Assembly (NCBI RefSeq): GCF_019175285.1
Contig: NC_056528.1
Coordinates: 21,810,570 to 21,874,569, forward strand
Source: Sceloporus undulatus
Taxonomy: Eukaryota > Chordata > Lepidosauria > Squamata > Phrynosomatidae
Length of the DNA stretch: 64,000 bases
Direction: 5' to 3'
In this document: positions 24,376 to 33,510 of the stretch, piece by piece
How the letters are laid out: each line of letters starts with the position of its first letter
Position numbering within the stretch: the first letter of the stretch is position 1
Notes under the pieces: generated by a model
What the model was told of the DNA's origin: nothing
Database searches by the model: none
The model's input: the letters and a program-made list of their open reading frames with translations, nothing else
Position numbers and translations under genes: made by a program

Positions 24376-25497
24376 ATGATAGAAAACCAAAGCATTTTAG
24401 ATAAATAAGAATAAAATTAATAGGTTGCTTCTATCTATTTAAAGCCCCAAAACCAATGGTCTTAAGGGAAGGCATTTTCAGTCGAGATGTATATAGGACT
24501 TCTCTTTTAAGTTATAAAAAGCTGTAGCTCTGAGGTGAGATGGAATCTGTCCTGGACTGGACAACTGGACACACAGCAAATGAATAGCTACAAGGGGGAG
24601 AACAGCGTCTTGGTAAATACTAGGATCCATCCCAGTGTGATTCATTGGCTGGACCTGAAGCGGGGAGAGTTAGGTTCTCAGAGTTGCCGGAGTGAACACT
24701 GGAGAGGGCTCCTAAACTTGTGATGTTTTTGTACAAGAGAAATTTCAGCAGGTGTTGCTCGCCACACAGCCAGGTAACAAGCAACCCCTACTGAAATCCC
24801 TTCTTCTCCACGACGGTTAAAAGTACATTAACCTCCTCCAATTTTCAATATGGCAAACGACTTGGGGCCACCCAGTGTGTTTCATTGCTCAGTGGTAGGA
24901 TTGCCAATGTAAAGACTGGAGAAGTCTCCTGTATTTTTGATGGTGATATAGAAATGTTCTTTTCTTGATTGTCATGCAAATAAAACTGCTGAAATCCCCT
25001 CTTGTACACAGTCATTAAAAGTACATGACCTCTCTCCAGCTTTCACATGGCAAGACTAACCTTGGCCCATTCATTCACTCTCTGTGCCTGTCCTACTTCA
25101 ATCTTGTGAAGACAACCTTGGACTCACAAGAATAGTATAACCATGGCATGATCATAAACACCAGAAGCTGTATAGAAATCTGCCCCACACTATTTGCTGC
25201 AGAAGGCAGCGAAGCAGGACAAACAGATTTTTCTTCACACAAGCATAGAGGAGCCCTGGCCTTCTCTGCGCATGGCGCTCTGGCCCTGGGATGCACTATG
25301 AGCTTCACTTCCCTTCCTGCTCTTGCATCATCAAGGTCTGAACCTCCTCCCAGGCTTCCTGTTTTTAAAACCGAAGAAGAGGCCAGTGCCAGCAAGGGAA
25401 CCACAGCTTCTCAAGCATTTGCCATCCGGCACACAAGTCTTAGCAAACTATCTGACTCTCCTCCTCTTCTTCTTCCCTCATTCTCTGCAACCCTGTG

Positions 25498-25723
25498 CAT
25501 CCACACTGTGGAATTGTATAAGTCTGATATCTCTTTAGCAGCCGTGGTGCCATCTTATGGAATCCTGGGATTTGTAGTTCAGAGAGGTAATCCAAAATCT
25601 CAAGCGTACATCCCTGTTGGAGAATCCTAAATACATCACCAAATTAGAAATCTCAGGATTCCATAGGATGGAGTTCATGGCGGTTAAAGTGTTATCAGAG
25701 TGGTATTAACTGTGTAGTATGGG
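25498..25723. mobile_element. Old foldback element of the ATCCACACTG family
   Basis: It starts 'gcatccacactgtggaa'. The interior holds the inverted pair 'atggaatcctgggatttgta' and 'ctcaggattccataggatg', then 'ggcggttaaagtg'. This is the arrangement of the young relatives at 27561-27713 and 56611-56829, but eroded. Confidence 0.55.
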
Positions 25724-25734
25724 TCTGGGGAATC

Positions 25735-25890
25735 CAGAGTGGTTTGAATACTGGACTACATCTCTGGAGACCAGTGTTCAAATCTCACCCACCAAAACCA
25801 ACTTCAGCAAGTTACACACTTTCAGTCTCAGAATCCCCATGATAGGTTTACCTTTGGGTCTCCATAAGTCAGAAATCACACAACTTTGAC
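25735..25890 (+). mobile_element. Sauria-type SINE
   Basis: The head 'aatccagagtggtttgaata', a B-box-like 'gtgttcaaatctc' and the tail 'ccataagtcagaaatcac' are all recognisable. Confidence 0.75.
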
Positions 25891-25900
25891 AGCGGAGTGT

Positions 25901-26232
25901 GGTTCCCGCTACATGGGCCCTGATCGCATTTTCCCCTGTATAATAACCCAAGTGTGGTTCACATTGATGAATGAATCGATTCAAAATGGACCCGCTCCAG
26001 CCAGCCAAAGGGCAAATTTCAATACACATTGCATCTGGTTCACACTTGCGTGGAATCGGTTTATCCCAAAAGACGCGGAAAACATCAGCATCAAAAAAGA
26101 TGCTAGTTAAATGGGCCTTGCGCGTGGCCCTCCTTCCGAATTGCTTCATTGAATCAATTCAAGTGGGAACCAGGGTCAATTCAACCGGTTCAAATCGATT
26201 TGCGATCCGGTTTAAAAGGTAGTGGGAATCAG
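25901..26232. mobile_element. Possible diverged foldback element
   Basis: The left end GGTTCCCGCTAC and the right end (inverse GATTCCCACTAC) match, and both arms hold 'gatcgca' and 'atcgatt' blocks in inverted order. The arms are too diverged to be sure. It lies between a SINE and FAM78A exon 1. Confidence 0.4.
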
Positions 26233-26421
26233 GCCAAAGAAGACTATCTGCCCTAAACCCTGAAGAGCTCCTGCCAGTCAGAGTAGAGAACCTACTTCCC
26301 ATTGCAAATATGGAGTGTGTCTGTGTGTATGAATGCTGACACGTTCTTCTTGAAGATGAACTCACATATCCTCACATTTACCACGGCAGACAGCCCTCAC
26401 AAGTATCTCTATGTGACTCAC

Positions 26422-26759
26422 ATGCCATGCTCCCCGTAGTGGTTGTAGAACTCCATGTGGCTACAGGCCTGGATCCATCCCACGATCCAGGTCTCTTTCT
26501 TGGGCAAAGGAGGCACCAGCACCTGAGCGGAAGCCCGGAAGTGTGGCGTCCGGTATCTCAGCACCACGCTGGACGATTCGTCGATGTTGGTAGGCACGGG
26601 GTCGATGGAGGCTTTGACTTCGGTCACAGAGATGCTCTCCGGGAAGCCTTTGGATTTGCAGCTGATGCTCTGGATGCAGCCCATGGCACACAACACCAGC
26701 GCGATTCCCCAAAGGCTCCAGATATCTTCCTCATCGGTTAGCTCAAAACTGATATCCAT
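26422..26759 (-). CDS. FAM78A: FAM78A, first coding exon
   Basis: This exon encodes the N-terminal 113 codons of FAM78A, ending ...MEFYNHYGEHG plus AT of a split Met codon, then donor GTGAGT. Two starts are possible. ATG at 26759 is the first in frame, with a TGA shortly upstream, and gives a 288-residue protein with an extra hydrophobic SLWGIALVLCA segment. ATG at 26684 has a strong Kozak context (G at -3 and +4) and gives 263 residues starting MGCIQS. From memory, mammalian FAM78A is about 283 residues, which favours the longer form, but the weak context of the first ATG and an overlapping upstream frame favour the second. The core (SIDPVP, VVLRYRTPHFRASAQV, KKETWIVGWIQACSHMEF) is intact and is FAM78A-like rather than FAM78B-like. 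Confidence 0.92.
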
Positions 26760-26775
26760 AGGATAGAAGATTCAT
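26743..26775 (-). promoter_or_regulatory. Short upstream open frame overlapping the first FAM78A ATG
   Basis: An ATG at 26775-26773 opens a 10-codon frame out of phase with FAM78A. It ends in TGA at 26745-26743, past the 26759 ATG but before the 26684 ATG. If transcribed, it would hinder initiation at 26759 and allow re-initiation at the MGCIQS start. Function is inferred only. Confidence 0.4.
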
Positions 26776-27560
26776 CGTGGAAGGAAGGATCCCTACCAAC
26801 AACCTGACTCTGTCAAGGCAGCCTTTGCAGGGAAGCCTCTGTGCAATAAATAGGTTGCAAAGTACCGTCTAGAAAAGGAAGAGCCTTGGAGAGTTCGGCA
26901 ACGGTTTTGTGATGCTTCAGTGCGTTGATCCTCTTCTGTCCTTTGCTCTCCGATGCAAACAGGCCTTGTATTCCGTTGGATATATTTCTTTGGATTCCTA
27001 ACAGTTTTAGTTTAAAAACAAAAAACAAAACCAGGATGCCGACAATCGATATGAATCATCGATACATCCCCTTTGGTTTGCGCTCTCTCGGCTTCTCTGC
27101 GAAAGCAAGAAGCGTTGGCTTCCGGACTTCACTCGCAGTCGCTTCCCCTTCATAGAAAGAAAGAAAGAGAAAGGAAGGAAGGAAGGAAAGGGGAAGAGGT
27201 TATTTCTTCTCCTAAAGGAAAAGTAAAGGAACACTACAATCCTAAAAAGCCGGAATTGCACATCTGTGCATCAACACATGCGCATGCCTCCTCTCTCTGG
27301 GTCTCCGCTTCGGAAAAATATGGCATTTCACACAAAAAACAACTCAGTCAAACGGCTCAATAAATAATAAATCAGGCTTTTGCTGCACATCAAGTTGTCC
27401 CTGTTTTGCATTTGAAAAGGGGAATCTGGGAGAGATCAGAAGGAAAGAGGGGAGTCTAGACAAGGCACTGTCTTTCCCTTTTGGAGTTCTGTGCCACCTT
27501 AAAACACACACACACACACCATTCATTGTGTAGCCCTTTCTACCAAGGAAGCCTAGCTGC

Positions 27561-27713
27561 ATCCACACTGGAGAAATAACCCGGTTTGGTGCCGCTTTAA
27601 CTGCCTTGTCTCAAGGCTATAGAATTCTGGGAGTTGGAGTTTGTTGTGGGTCCGGAGCAGAGCCAAGAAAGAGTTAAAGTGGTGCCAAACCGGGTTATTT
27701 CTCCAGTGTGGAT
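27561..27713. mobile_element. Young foldback miniature element, ATCCACACTGG ends
   Basis: The 153-bp element has 42-base terminal inverted repeats that differ at a single position. They begin ATCCACACTGGAGAAATAAC; TAA follows the right end. The near-identity of the arms implies recent insertion. It lies between the FAM78A coding exon and its CpG island, so it is in the 5' UTR or a 5' intron. Confidence 0.85.
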
Positions 27714-27800
27714 TAAGCGTCTGCTACGGATCCTGCCGCCTTCTTCCCTTCTTCTGTCCTTTCAATTGCAGCAGGATATAAATACTCCAATCATTGTCTA

Positions 27801-27853
27801 ATGATGATGATGGTGATAATAATAATGATGGTGATGATGATGATGATGATGAT
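27801..27853. repeat. (GAT)n-type microsatellite
   Basis: ATG/ATA trinucleotide tract; the Met/Ile-rich frame over it is not a gene. Confidence 0.9.
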
Positions 27854-27905
27854 CTTAAGGGTGCCTCCAGACGGAAAAGGAAGCCTCGGGGGTTGTCCCA
27901 GGTCC

Positions 27906-27938
27906 TTTTCCTCCTCCTCCTCCTCCTCCTCCTCCTCC
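27906..27938. repeat. (CCT)n microsatellite
   Basis: About ten CCT units on the plus strand (AGG on the FAM78A strand). Confidence 0.9.
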
Positions 27939-28444
27939 TTCTTCTTGGGGTCATCGAGGGAGCCCTGGATTAACGGGAGACTTTCCTCCGGAGAAGCCCC
28001 GGCTGGGCTCCTTCCTTCCTTCCCTCCTGGAAGAGCCAGCCGGGGCTTCCCCTCCCAGCAGCCGGGGCTGCCTTCCCCGGAGCCCCTCCCCAGAAAGAGC
28101 CAGGTACCTGCGCCGTCCCCGGACGGAGGCGCCCTGGGCCCCTGCCTCCTCTCCTCTCCTCTCCTCTCCTCCGGCGGAGGCTGAAGGACCGGGGCCGGCG
28201 AGTGGAGCCCTGCCGCCTCCTCCTCCTCCTCCTCCTCAGTGACCCAAGCGCCGCCTCACAATCGGCCGCCAGTGACGGAGCCACGGAGCCCGGAGGAGCC
28301 CCCGACGGACGGACGGACGGAGCCCCGAGGAGGGAAGCAGGCAGCCGGGGAAGACCCCGGGGCTCCCTCCGCCGCCTCCCTCTGCTCCTTCTGCCGGGAG
28401 AAGGGAGGCAGGGAGGGAGGAGGGCAGCCGGGCAGGGAGCGCTT

Positions 28445-28464
28445 AGCAGCAGCAGCAGCAGCAG
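28445..28464. repeat. (AGC)n tract in CpG island
   Basis: About six AGC units, inverted relative to the (CTG)n tract at 28542-28572. Confidence 0.9.
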
Positions 28465-28534
28465 CTGCAGGAAGAGCAGCATCCGCAGCCGGTGTCCCCT
28501 CCTGCGCCTCCTCTGCAGCCGCCCTTCCTCCTCC

Positions 28535-28541
<7 letters not shown>

Positions 28542-28572
<31 letters not shown>
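28542..28572. repeat. (CTG)n tract in CpG island
   Basis: About ten CTG units on the plus strand, which is CAG on the FAM78A strand. It can pair with the AGC tract 78 bases upstream. Confidence 0.95.
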
Positions 28573-28573
<1 letters not shown>

Positions 28574-28984
28574 GCCAGAGTCCCTCGGAGGAAGAAGGAG
28601 GCAGGGAGGAGGCATGGCCCCGGAGGCAGCCCCTTCGCCAGCCCTGATCTTGAGTCCCAGGGAGGCAGGCACCAGGCAGCCCAGGACGGAGGCAGGTGGC
28701 GCCGCAGAGGGAGGCAGGGAGGGAGGGGGCTCCGCTGCAACCAGAGTCCAGCCGGGTCCCTTCCCAGCCCTAGAAAGCAGATGGAAGGAGGGAGGCAAGG
28801 CTGAGCAGAGCCTGGAGCCCTGCCTGGCAGCCCAGTCCCAGCCTCCTGGCTGCCCAGGGCTGCAATGCTAGCAGCCAACCACTGCAGCACCAGGGCTCCC
28901 TTTTCGCAGCCACAGAGTTCCTCCTCACAGACCCTTTCATGCTCTGCTCTCACATCTTTCCTGGTATTGACAGCCATAATAATT

Positions 28985-29250
28985 TGGGTCCTCTTTTTTC
29001 CTTGTTTGGAGAATGAAACTATGCCTGCCCTCCTCCTCCTCCTCCTCCTCCGTCTGCTGGGACCTCTCCTGTTCTCCAGGGATTCCCAAAAATGACTGGA
29101 CAGTGGTTCCAAGACTGCTTCCGCCAGTCCTTTTAAGACCCTTGGATGCCGTTCATCTGGCCCCAGTGCCCTGCATTTGTTTAGAGTAGCCAGGCCTTCC
29201 TCTGCTACCTCTTTCTCCATTCTGTTCTGCATTTCTTGACACATCTCCAA
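28985..29250 (-). mobile_element. CR1 LINE fragment (ORF2 reverse-transcriptase N-terminal part)
   Basis: The minus strand reads NKCRALGPDERHPRVLKGLAEA...ENRRGPSRR, the CR1 segment preceding the RT core; compare NECKSPGPDELHPGILKELAN in the copy at 48479-50000. A (GGA)n expansion sits inside it. It abuts the CpG island, and its frame runs on into it, producing a long spurious open frame. Confidence 0.8.
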
Positions 29251-29512
29251 GCTCCGTGGCTCATTGAGGACTAGAACCTCTCTCTCAAGCCCAGGGCTCT
29301 AACCACTGTATCACATTCATAATAAAAAGCTTGCCCTTACCCCGCCATCCTTTGTCGTCTCTTCTGACAGCAAGTAACACATGAGAAAGGGAGGGATGCT
29401 TCCCTTCCATGAAGCAGGGCTGACCCAACATATTTTGCTGCCTGAGGCAAAGGACGGGATGCTCTCTGACTGTCCTCACCTCCGCATACAGAAGCTAATC
29501 AAAATGCTGCTT

Positions 29513-29741
29513 AAACAGACAGGCCAAAATAAAGCTACTTCAGGTCACTTTGGAGGTATGCTGTTTAAACACTGCATGTGTCCTAAGAGGCCGGAAGCCA
29601 ACCCAAAGTCATACTCCAGTCCTAAGGACTGGAGCATAGCTTTGGCTCAGCTTCTGTCCTCTTAAGATGTGTGTGTCATTTAAACAGCATACCTCCAAAG
29701 TGACCTGAAGCAGCTTTATTTTGGCCTGTCTGTTTGGGCCC
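29513..29741. mobile_element. Harbinger-like palindromic miniature element, copy 2 of 5
   Basis: Near-palindrome; the left end starts inside the repeat (AAACAGACAGGCC) with its first GGGCC bases missing, and the right end is GGCCTGTCTGTTTGGGCCC. The arms pair along their length. Confidence 0.85.
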
Positions 29742-29944
29742 AATGTCTGTTAATGGGACCAAGTGCAGCTGTGACCCAGGAGGAGACCTGCATGAAGGTG
29801 CTTTGGGGCTGTCTGTGGTGCTGAAGGCATCAGCAGCTGCATCTGTAACACCTTCGGCATCATGGCTGCAGGGTCCACTGGTACATGGCAAGTCCTGCTT
29901 TCCATCACCAGGTTCACCTTAGTTGCCACCAAGTCAGCTTAGAC

Positions 29945-30149
29945 CAGTGCTTCTCAATTATTTTCTGTCATGCCCCCCCAGGAAGAAGAAAACATTTCGC
30001 GCCCCCCACACGACTGTAAATAGTATCATTTGTCTATAAAATTGTTATAAGTACACCTCTGCATAACACTGTATCCTGAGCCTCACGCCCCCCTTTACGG
30101 AGCCTCGCGCCCCCCCTGGGGGGCCCGCCCCACTATTTGAGAAGTACTG
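29945..30149. mobile_element. hAT miniature element with exact 8-bp target duplication
   Basis: Begins CAGTGCTTCTCAATTATT and ends GAGAAGTACTG (inverted). GCTTAGAC flanks both sides (29937-29944 and 30150-30157). The C-run-rich interior and ends resemble hAT elements common in reptiles. No transposase. Confidence 0.92.
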
Positions 30150-31499
30150 GCTTAGACTGATGGCACCCCTTTGAATGAGACACTTCCAAGATACTCTGTT
30201 ATTGAAGACTCCTTTTGCAAACTAAGGACAACCCATTGGATGGAAAAGATCATTAATGAATGCCTTCAGTGGTGGAGCTGTGCCTGCCTCTTCTTCTCTC
30301 CCTCCAAGGCCGAGGCAATGGCAGTTGGACTATAGAGTTGCAATATGGAAACGCTGGTCTGTCACACTTTCCCCACTCAATGAATAATGGGAGCACCAAA
30401 ACAGAAGGAAACCTATTGGTATGTCTCCCAAAATGGATCCCCTATCCAGATGCCCTTGCAAACTATACAGTGATAGCACTGACGTTCCATTTTAACTGCC
30501 ACAGCTGCATCCTGGGATTTGTAGTCTGGAGGAGAGAGGAGGGGGCAGACTTGCCCTTCCTTGTAGGCTTAGGCAAAAGCAAACTGTGGCATCCTCTCTT
30601 ACCTTACCTGTTCTTCCCCATTAATAACTTTTCCCATGCTGACCACTTTCTGCTGCTGCATGCCCATACGCCATAGTTTTCCTGTATGAAACGTTGGAGG
30701 TTGTGAGCTTCTTGGTTCACATCTCCCAATGCAGGTGGACATGAACTAGATCCAGAGTAATCTCTGGATGTTCTTCATCGGCAAGAATTTTTGAGTCCTC
30801 ACAGCAAGGAAATTCCATATCCAGCTGCCCAAAATTGCACTGCTGTGTATGAAGGGTAGCCAAGGGTGGGTTTTTATGTGACTTATGCTCAGTTCTGGTA
30901 CTCAGAATTAAGTCTTTGGACCAGGATTCTTTAATTCTAAGTGTCTGCCTATTGCACAAGGCTGCAGTTGGTGGATCTTGGGTTTTCAATTTAAAAGAAA
31001 AGAGAGAGAGAGAAAGGAAAGCTAGATCTTGCAAGTAGGTTCCAAAGTCTTTCTGACTCTGTATGTGTGTGTGCGCACATGCGGGCAAGCACACACACTT
31101 GCATGTGATCATGTGCACACATTCAGATGTTCAACTCTCATTGAGAAGAGCTGCCATCAGAAGGAAAAAGGTCTACTCTACAGCATTAAGGGGTGAAGCC
31201 TTTCCCTCTTCTGTGAGGAGTGCAATGTGCTGGGAGTTCTCCAAGGTGCTAAAATAGACTCTAGTGAGGAATCAAATTGCAAGACCAAAATAGCCAAGAG
31301 GCAGCAGCAACATCTGTCCCCATCGCCTTAGGAATCCACACTGGAAGGTGCAAGAGTCAGACCAAACTATGGCCGGCTCAAGGTAGAAGCAAGAAAGAGA
31401 TGGGCAATGCATCAGTCAATATGTAAAGCATTGGCCATGGCTCCCTCTGGCTGACTAGGAGCCAGACTCTGCCCCCAAAGCCAAGTCTGGAGGCAGAGA

Positions 31500-31548
31500 G
31501 AGGAAGAAAGGAAGGAAGGAGGGAGGGAGGGAGGGAGGGAAGGGAGGT
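31500..31548. repeat. (GGAA)n/(GGGA)n tract
   Basis: Purine-only tandem tetranucleotides. Confidence 0.9.
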
Positions 31549-31631
31549 AAGGGATTTTTGTCCAATTGTCCTCAATGGCAGTGTAGCTGCATACACACTG
31601 CCATTGGGGACAATGTGGGCTTGCCCAAATC

Positions 31632-31671
31632 CATGGATGGCAAGTCCACAGATAAGGAAGGCCCACTGTAA
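31632..31671 (-). mobile_element. Tigger-like element end fragment
   Basis: 'atccatggatggcaagtcca' through 'aaggcccactg' followed by TA is the end of the family at 2162-2388. Confidence 0.5.
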
Positions 31672-32259
31672 AAATATAGACCACTAATCTGAAATCCCAA
31701 AAGTTTTAGAAAACCCAAAAGTTTTCAATGTTCGAAACAGTCAGAGAAGGAAATAATCTACAAGCTACTCCCTCGGAGGTTGGTGGAGTCTCCTTTGGAG
31801 GTACGATGATCTCTGGGGGTCCAAGCAACTAAACAGCACCCTGTTCTTGGCCCTTAGCCCCAGCAGATCCTTTAATCTCCTGGGTCTCTGTTCCCACTCC
31901 CTACTGAGCTGAATGAGATCCCTTGAGATCCTCTAGCCACCAGCCAGTGAATCTACAATGAATTGCCCTTAGCACACACTGGAACTTGCTAAGGACTTAT
32001 AGTTTCCCTCCCTTGCTAACCTATGCAAGCAACAACCGAGCTAAGGCATCGCAGGTACAGAATACATAGTTACAAGATGTTCATTTCTGTCAATCCAAAG
32101 GATAAACATAACAAAAGCCTAGACGCTCTAGCTAACACATTTCCTAAGCTACTCACACAGAGGTGGGTTCTGCAGTCCTTGCATTTGATAAGGTCCCCAT
32201 GCTATTTTGATTAGCAAGCTTAGAGGGAAACTCCATCAAATGGATCCATAATTGGTTGG

Positions 32260-33218
32260 AAAACCATACTCAAAGCATTGTCATTGGTGGCTGTGCTTCA
32301 GTCTGGAAAGAGGTCTCAAGCGGAGTGCCTTCAATATTTCTATTAATGATGTAGATCATGGTGTGTAGGGAATCCTGATCACATTTGTAATGATCCAAAT
32401 TTGGGAGGGGTAGCTAACACATTAGAAGACAGGAACAGAATTCAAAAGGACCTTGGTAAATTGGGCTGAAGTTAATAAAATGAAATTCAACAGAGACAAA
32501 TGCAACATTCTGCATTTAGGCCACAAAAACCAAATACACAGGTATAGGATGAGGGATATTTGGCTCAGTAGTACAACGTATGAAAAGGACCTTGGAATGA
32601 TTATTGATTATAAACTGAACATGAGCCAGCAGTGTGATGATGCAGCAAATAAGTCAGATGTTATATCAGCCTGCATTCATAGAACCATAGTTTCCAACTT
32701 GCAGGAAGTAATAGTCACCATATTCTGTATTAGTCAGGCCTCAACTTGCATCCTATATTCAGTTATGGGCACCTTATTTTAAGGAGGATGTAGACAAGTT
32801 GGAGCAAGTTCAGAGAAGGGGGACAAACATGGTAAGAAGTTTTGTTGTTGTTGTGTGCCTTCAAGTTGTTATGGAGAACATAAGCAAGGAGGAATAGTTG
32901 AAGGACTTAGGCAAGTTTGGCTTGGTGAAGAGGATGAGGGGTGACATGACTGCCCTCTTTAAATACCTCAAGGGCTGCCACAGAGAGGAGGAGGTGGTAC
33001 AGAGCATCGGACTAGGAGTAAAGTTTTGAAGTGACAGGAGGGTAGATTTAAAATGAACGTTAGAAGGAACTTCTTGACAATAAGTAGTTTGGCAATGGAA
33101 GGGTTTCCTCTGGACGTCTTCCAAGAGGCTGGACAGATGCTGGGGATGCTCTTGCTGAAGGTTCTTCACTGAGCAGAAAGCTGGACCTGATGGACCAGAG
33201 GACCCCTTCCAATTATAT
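32260..33218 (+). mobile_element. Old CR1 LINE, ORF2 C-terminal part and 3' end
   Basis: The frame NWAEVNKMKFNRDKCNILHLGHKN matches the CR1 RT thumb region (ESWAKSNKMNFNREKC in the copy at 58299-58600), followed by the 3' end up to 'ccttccaattatatg'. A 33-base antisense Sauria SINE tail interrupts it at 32842-32874. It is more diverged than other CR1 copies here. Confidence 0.75.
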
Positions 33219-33510
33219 GGACTTTATCACACGGGGGGAATTGGGCAAAATCAGGGGTTCAAACAACAATTATCCCAGGCAAAATGCAAATTCACAATTA
33301 AGATTTTCCTACAACGTTACTATTAAACAGGCCATTAAGAGGCAGTAAACAGCAACAAATCATTCACAGGGAAATCCCGAAAATGATTTGTTGCAGTTTA
33401 TTGCCTCTTTATGGCCCATTTCATAGCGATGTGTGTGAAAACTGTAATTGCAAATTCATGTTTAGTCTGGGATAATCGCTTCTTAACCCTCCCGTTCCCC
33501 CCCTCTCCTC
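33219..33510. mobile_element. Foldback DNA element with GGACTTTATCACAC left end
   Basis: It starts GGACTTTATCACACGGGG at the CR1 terminus. The arms pair around a hinge near 33375 ('aacaaatcattcacaggg' against 'ccgaaaatgatttgttg') and again at 'ttatcccag'/'ctgggataa'. The right terminus is eroded. The end sequence equals that of the element at 16052-16370, but the interiors differ. Confidence 0.6.

Larger units (their letters stand above)
12627..26421 (-). other. FAM78A: FAM78A intron (13.8 kb)
   Basis: The donor reads GTGAGT (antisense at 26416-26421) and the acceptor TTCAG. The intron is dominated by CR1, BovB, L2, SINE, hAT and foldback elements, listed separately. Stretches near 13040-14160, 18600-19250, 19850-20800 and 24400-25490 show nothing I can name beyond A+T-rich sequence and an L2-like tail near 19120-19260. 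Confidence 0.9.
27960..28870 (-). promoter_or_regulatory. FAM78A: CpG island, probable FAM78A promoter / 5' non-coding exon
   Basis: A sharply GC-rich stretch with many CpG steps, low-complexity Pro/Arg/Ser/Leu frames on both strands and no conserved protein. It is placed as expected for the FAM78A promoter on the minus strand. A possible donor for a non-coding first exon is GCGCAG|GTAC at 28108/28107, and a possible acceptor is TTGCACAG ending at 26839; both are guesses. Divergent transcription cannot be excluded. Confidence 0.55.

Noticed and set aside
28202-28871. 200- and 210-residue open frames on the plus strand in the CpG island
   Set aside because: GC-rich DNA lacks stop codons; composition is Ser/Pro/Arg/Leu-biased with triplet repeats and no homology.
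27970-29250. 426-residue open frame on the minus strand
   Set aside because: It starts in a CR1 fragment and runs through Arg/Pro/Leu/Ala low-complexity sequence of the CpG island; no conserved domain and no splice support.
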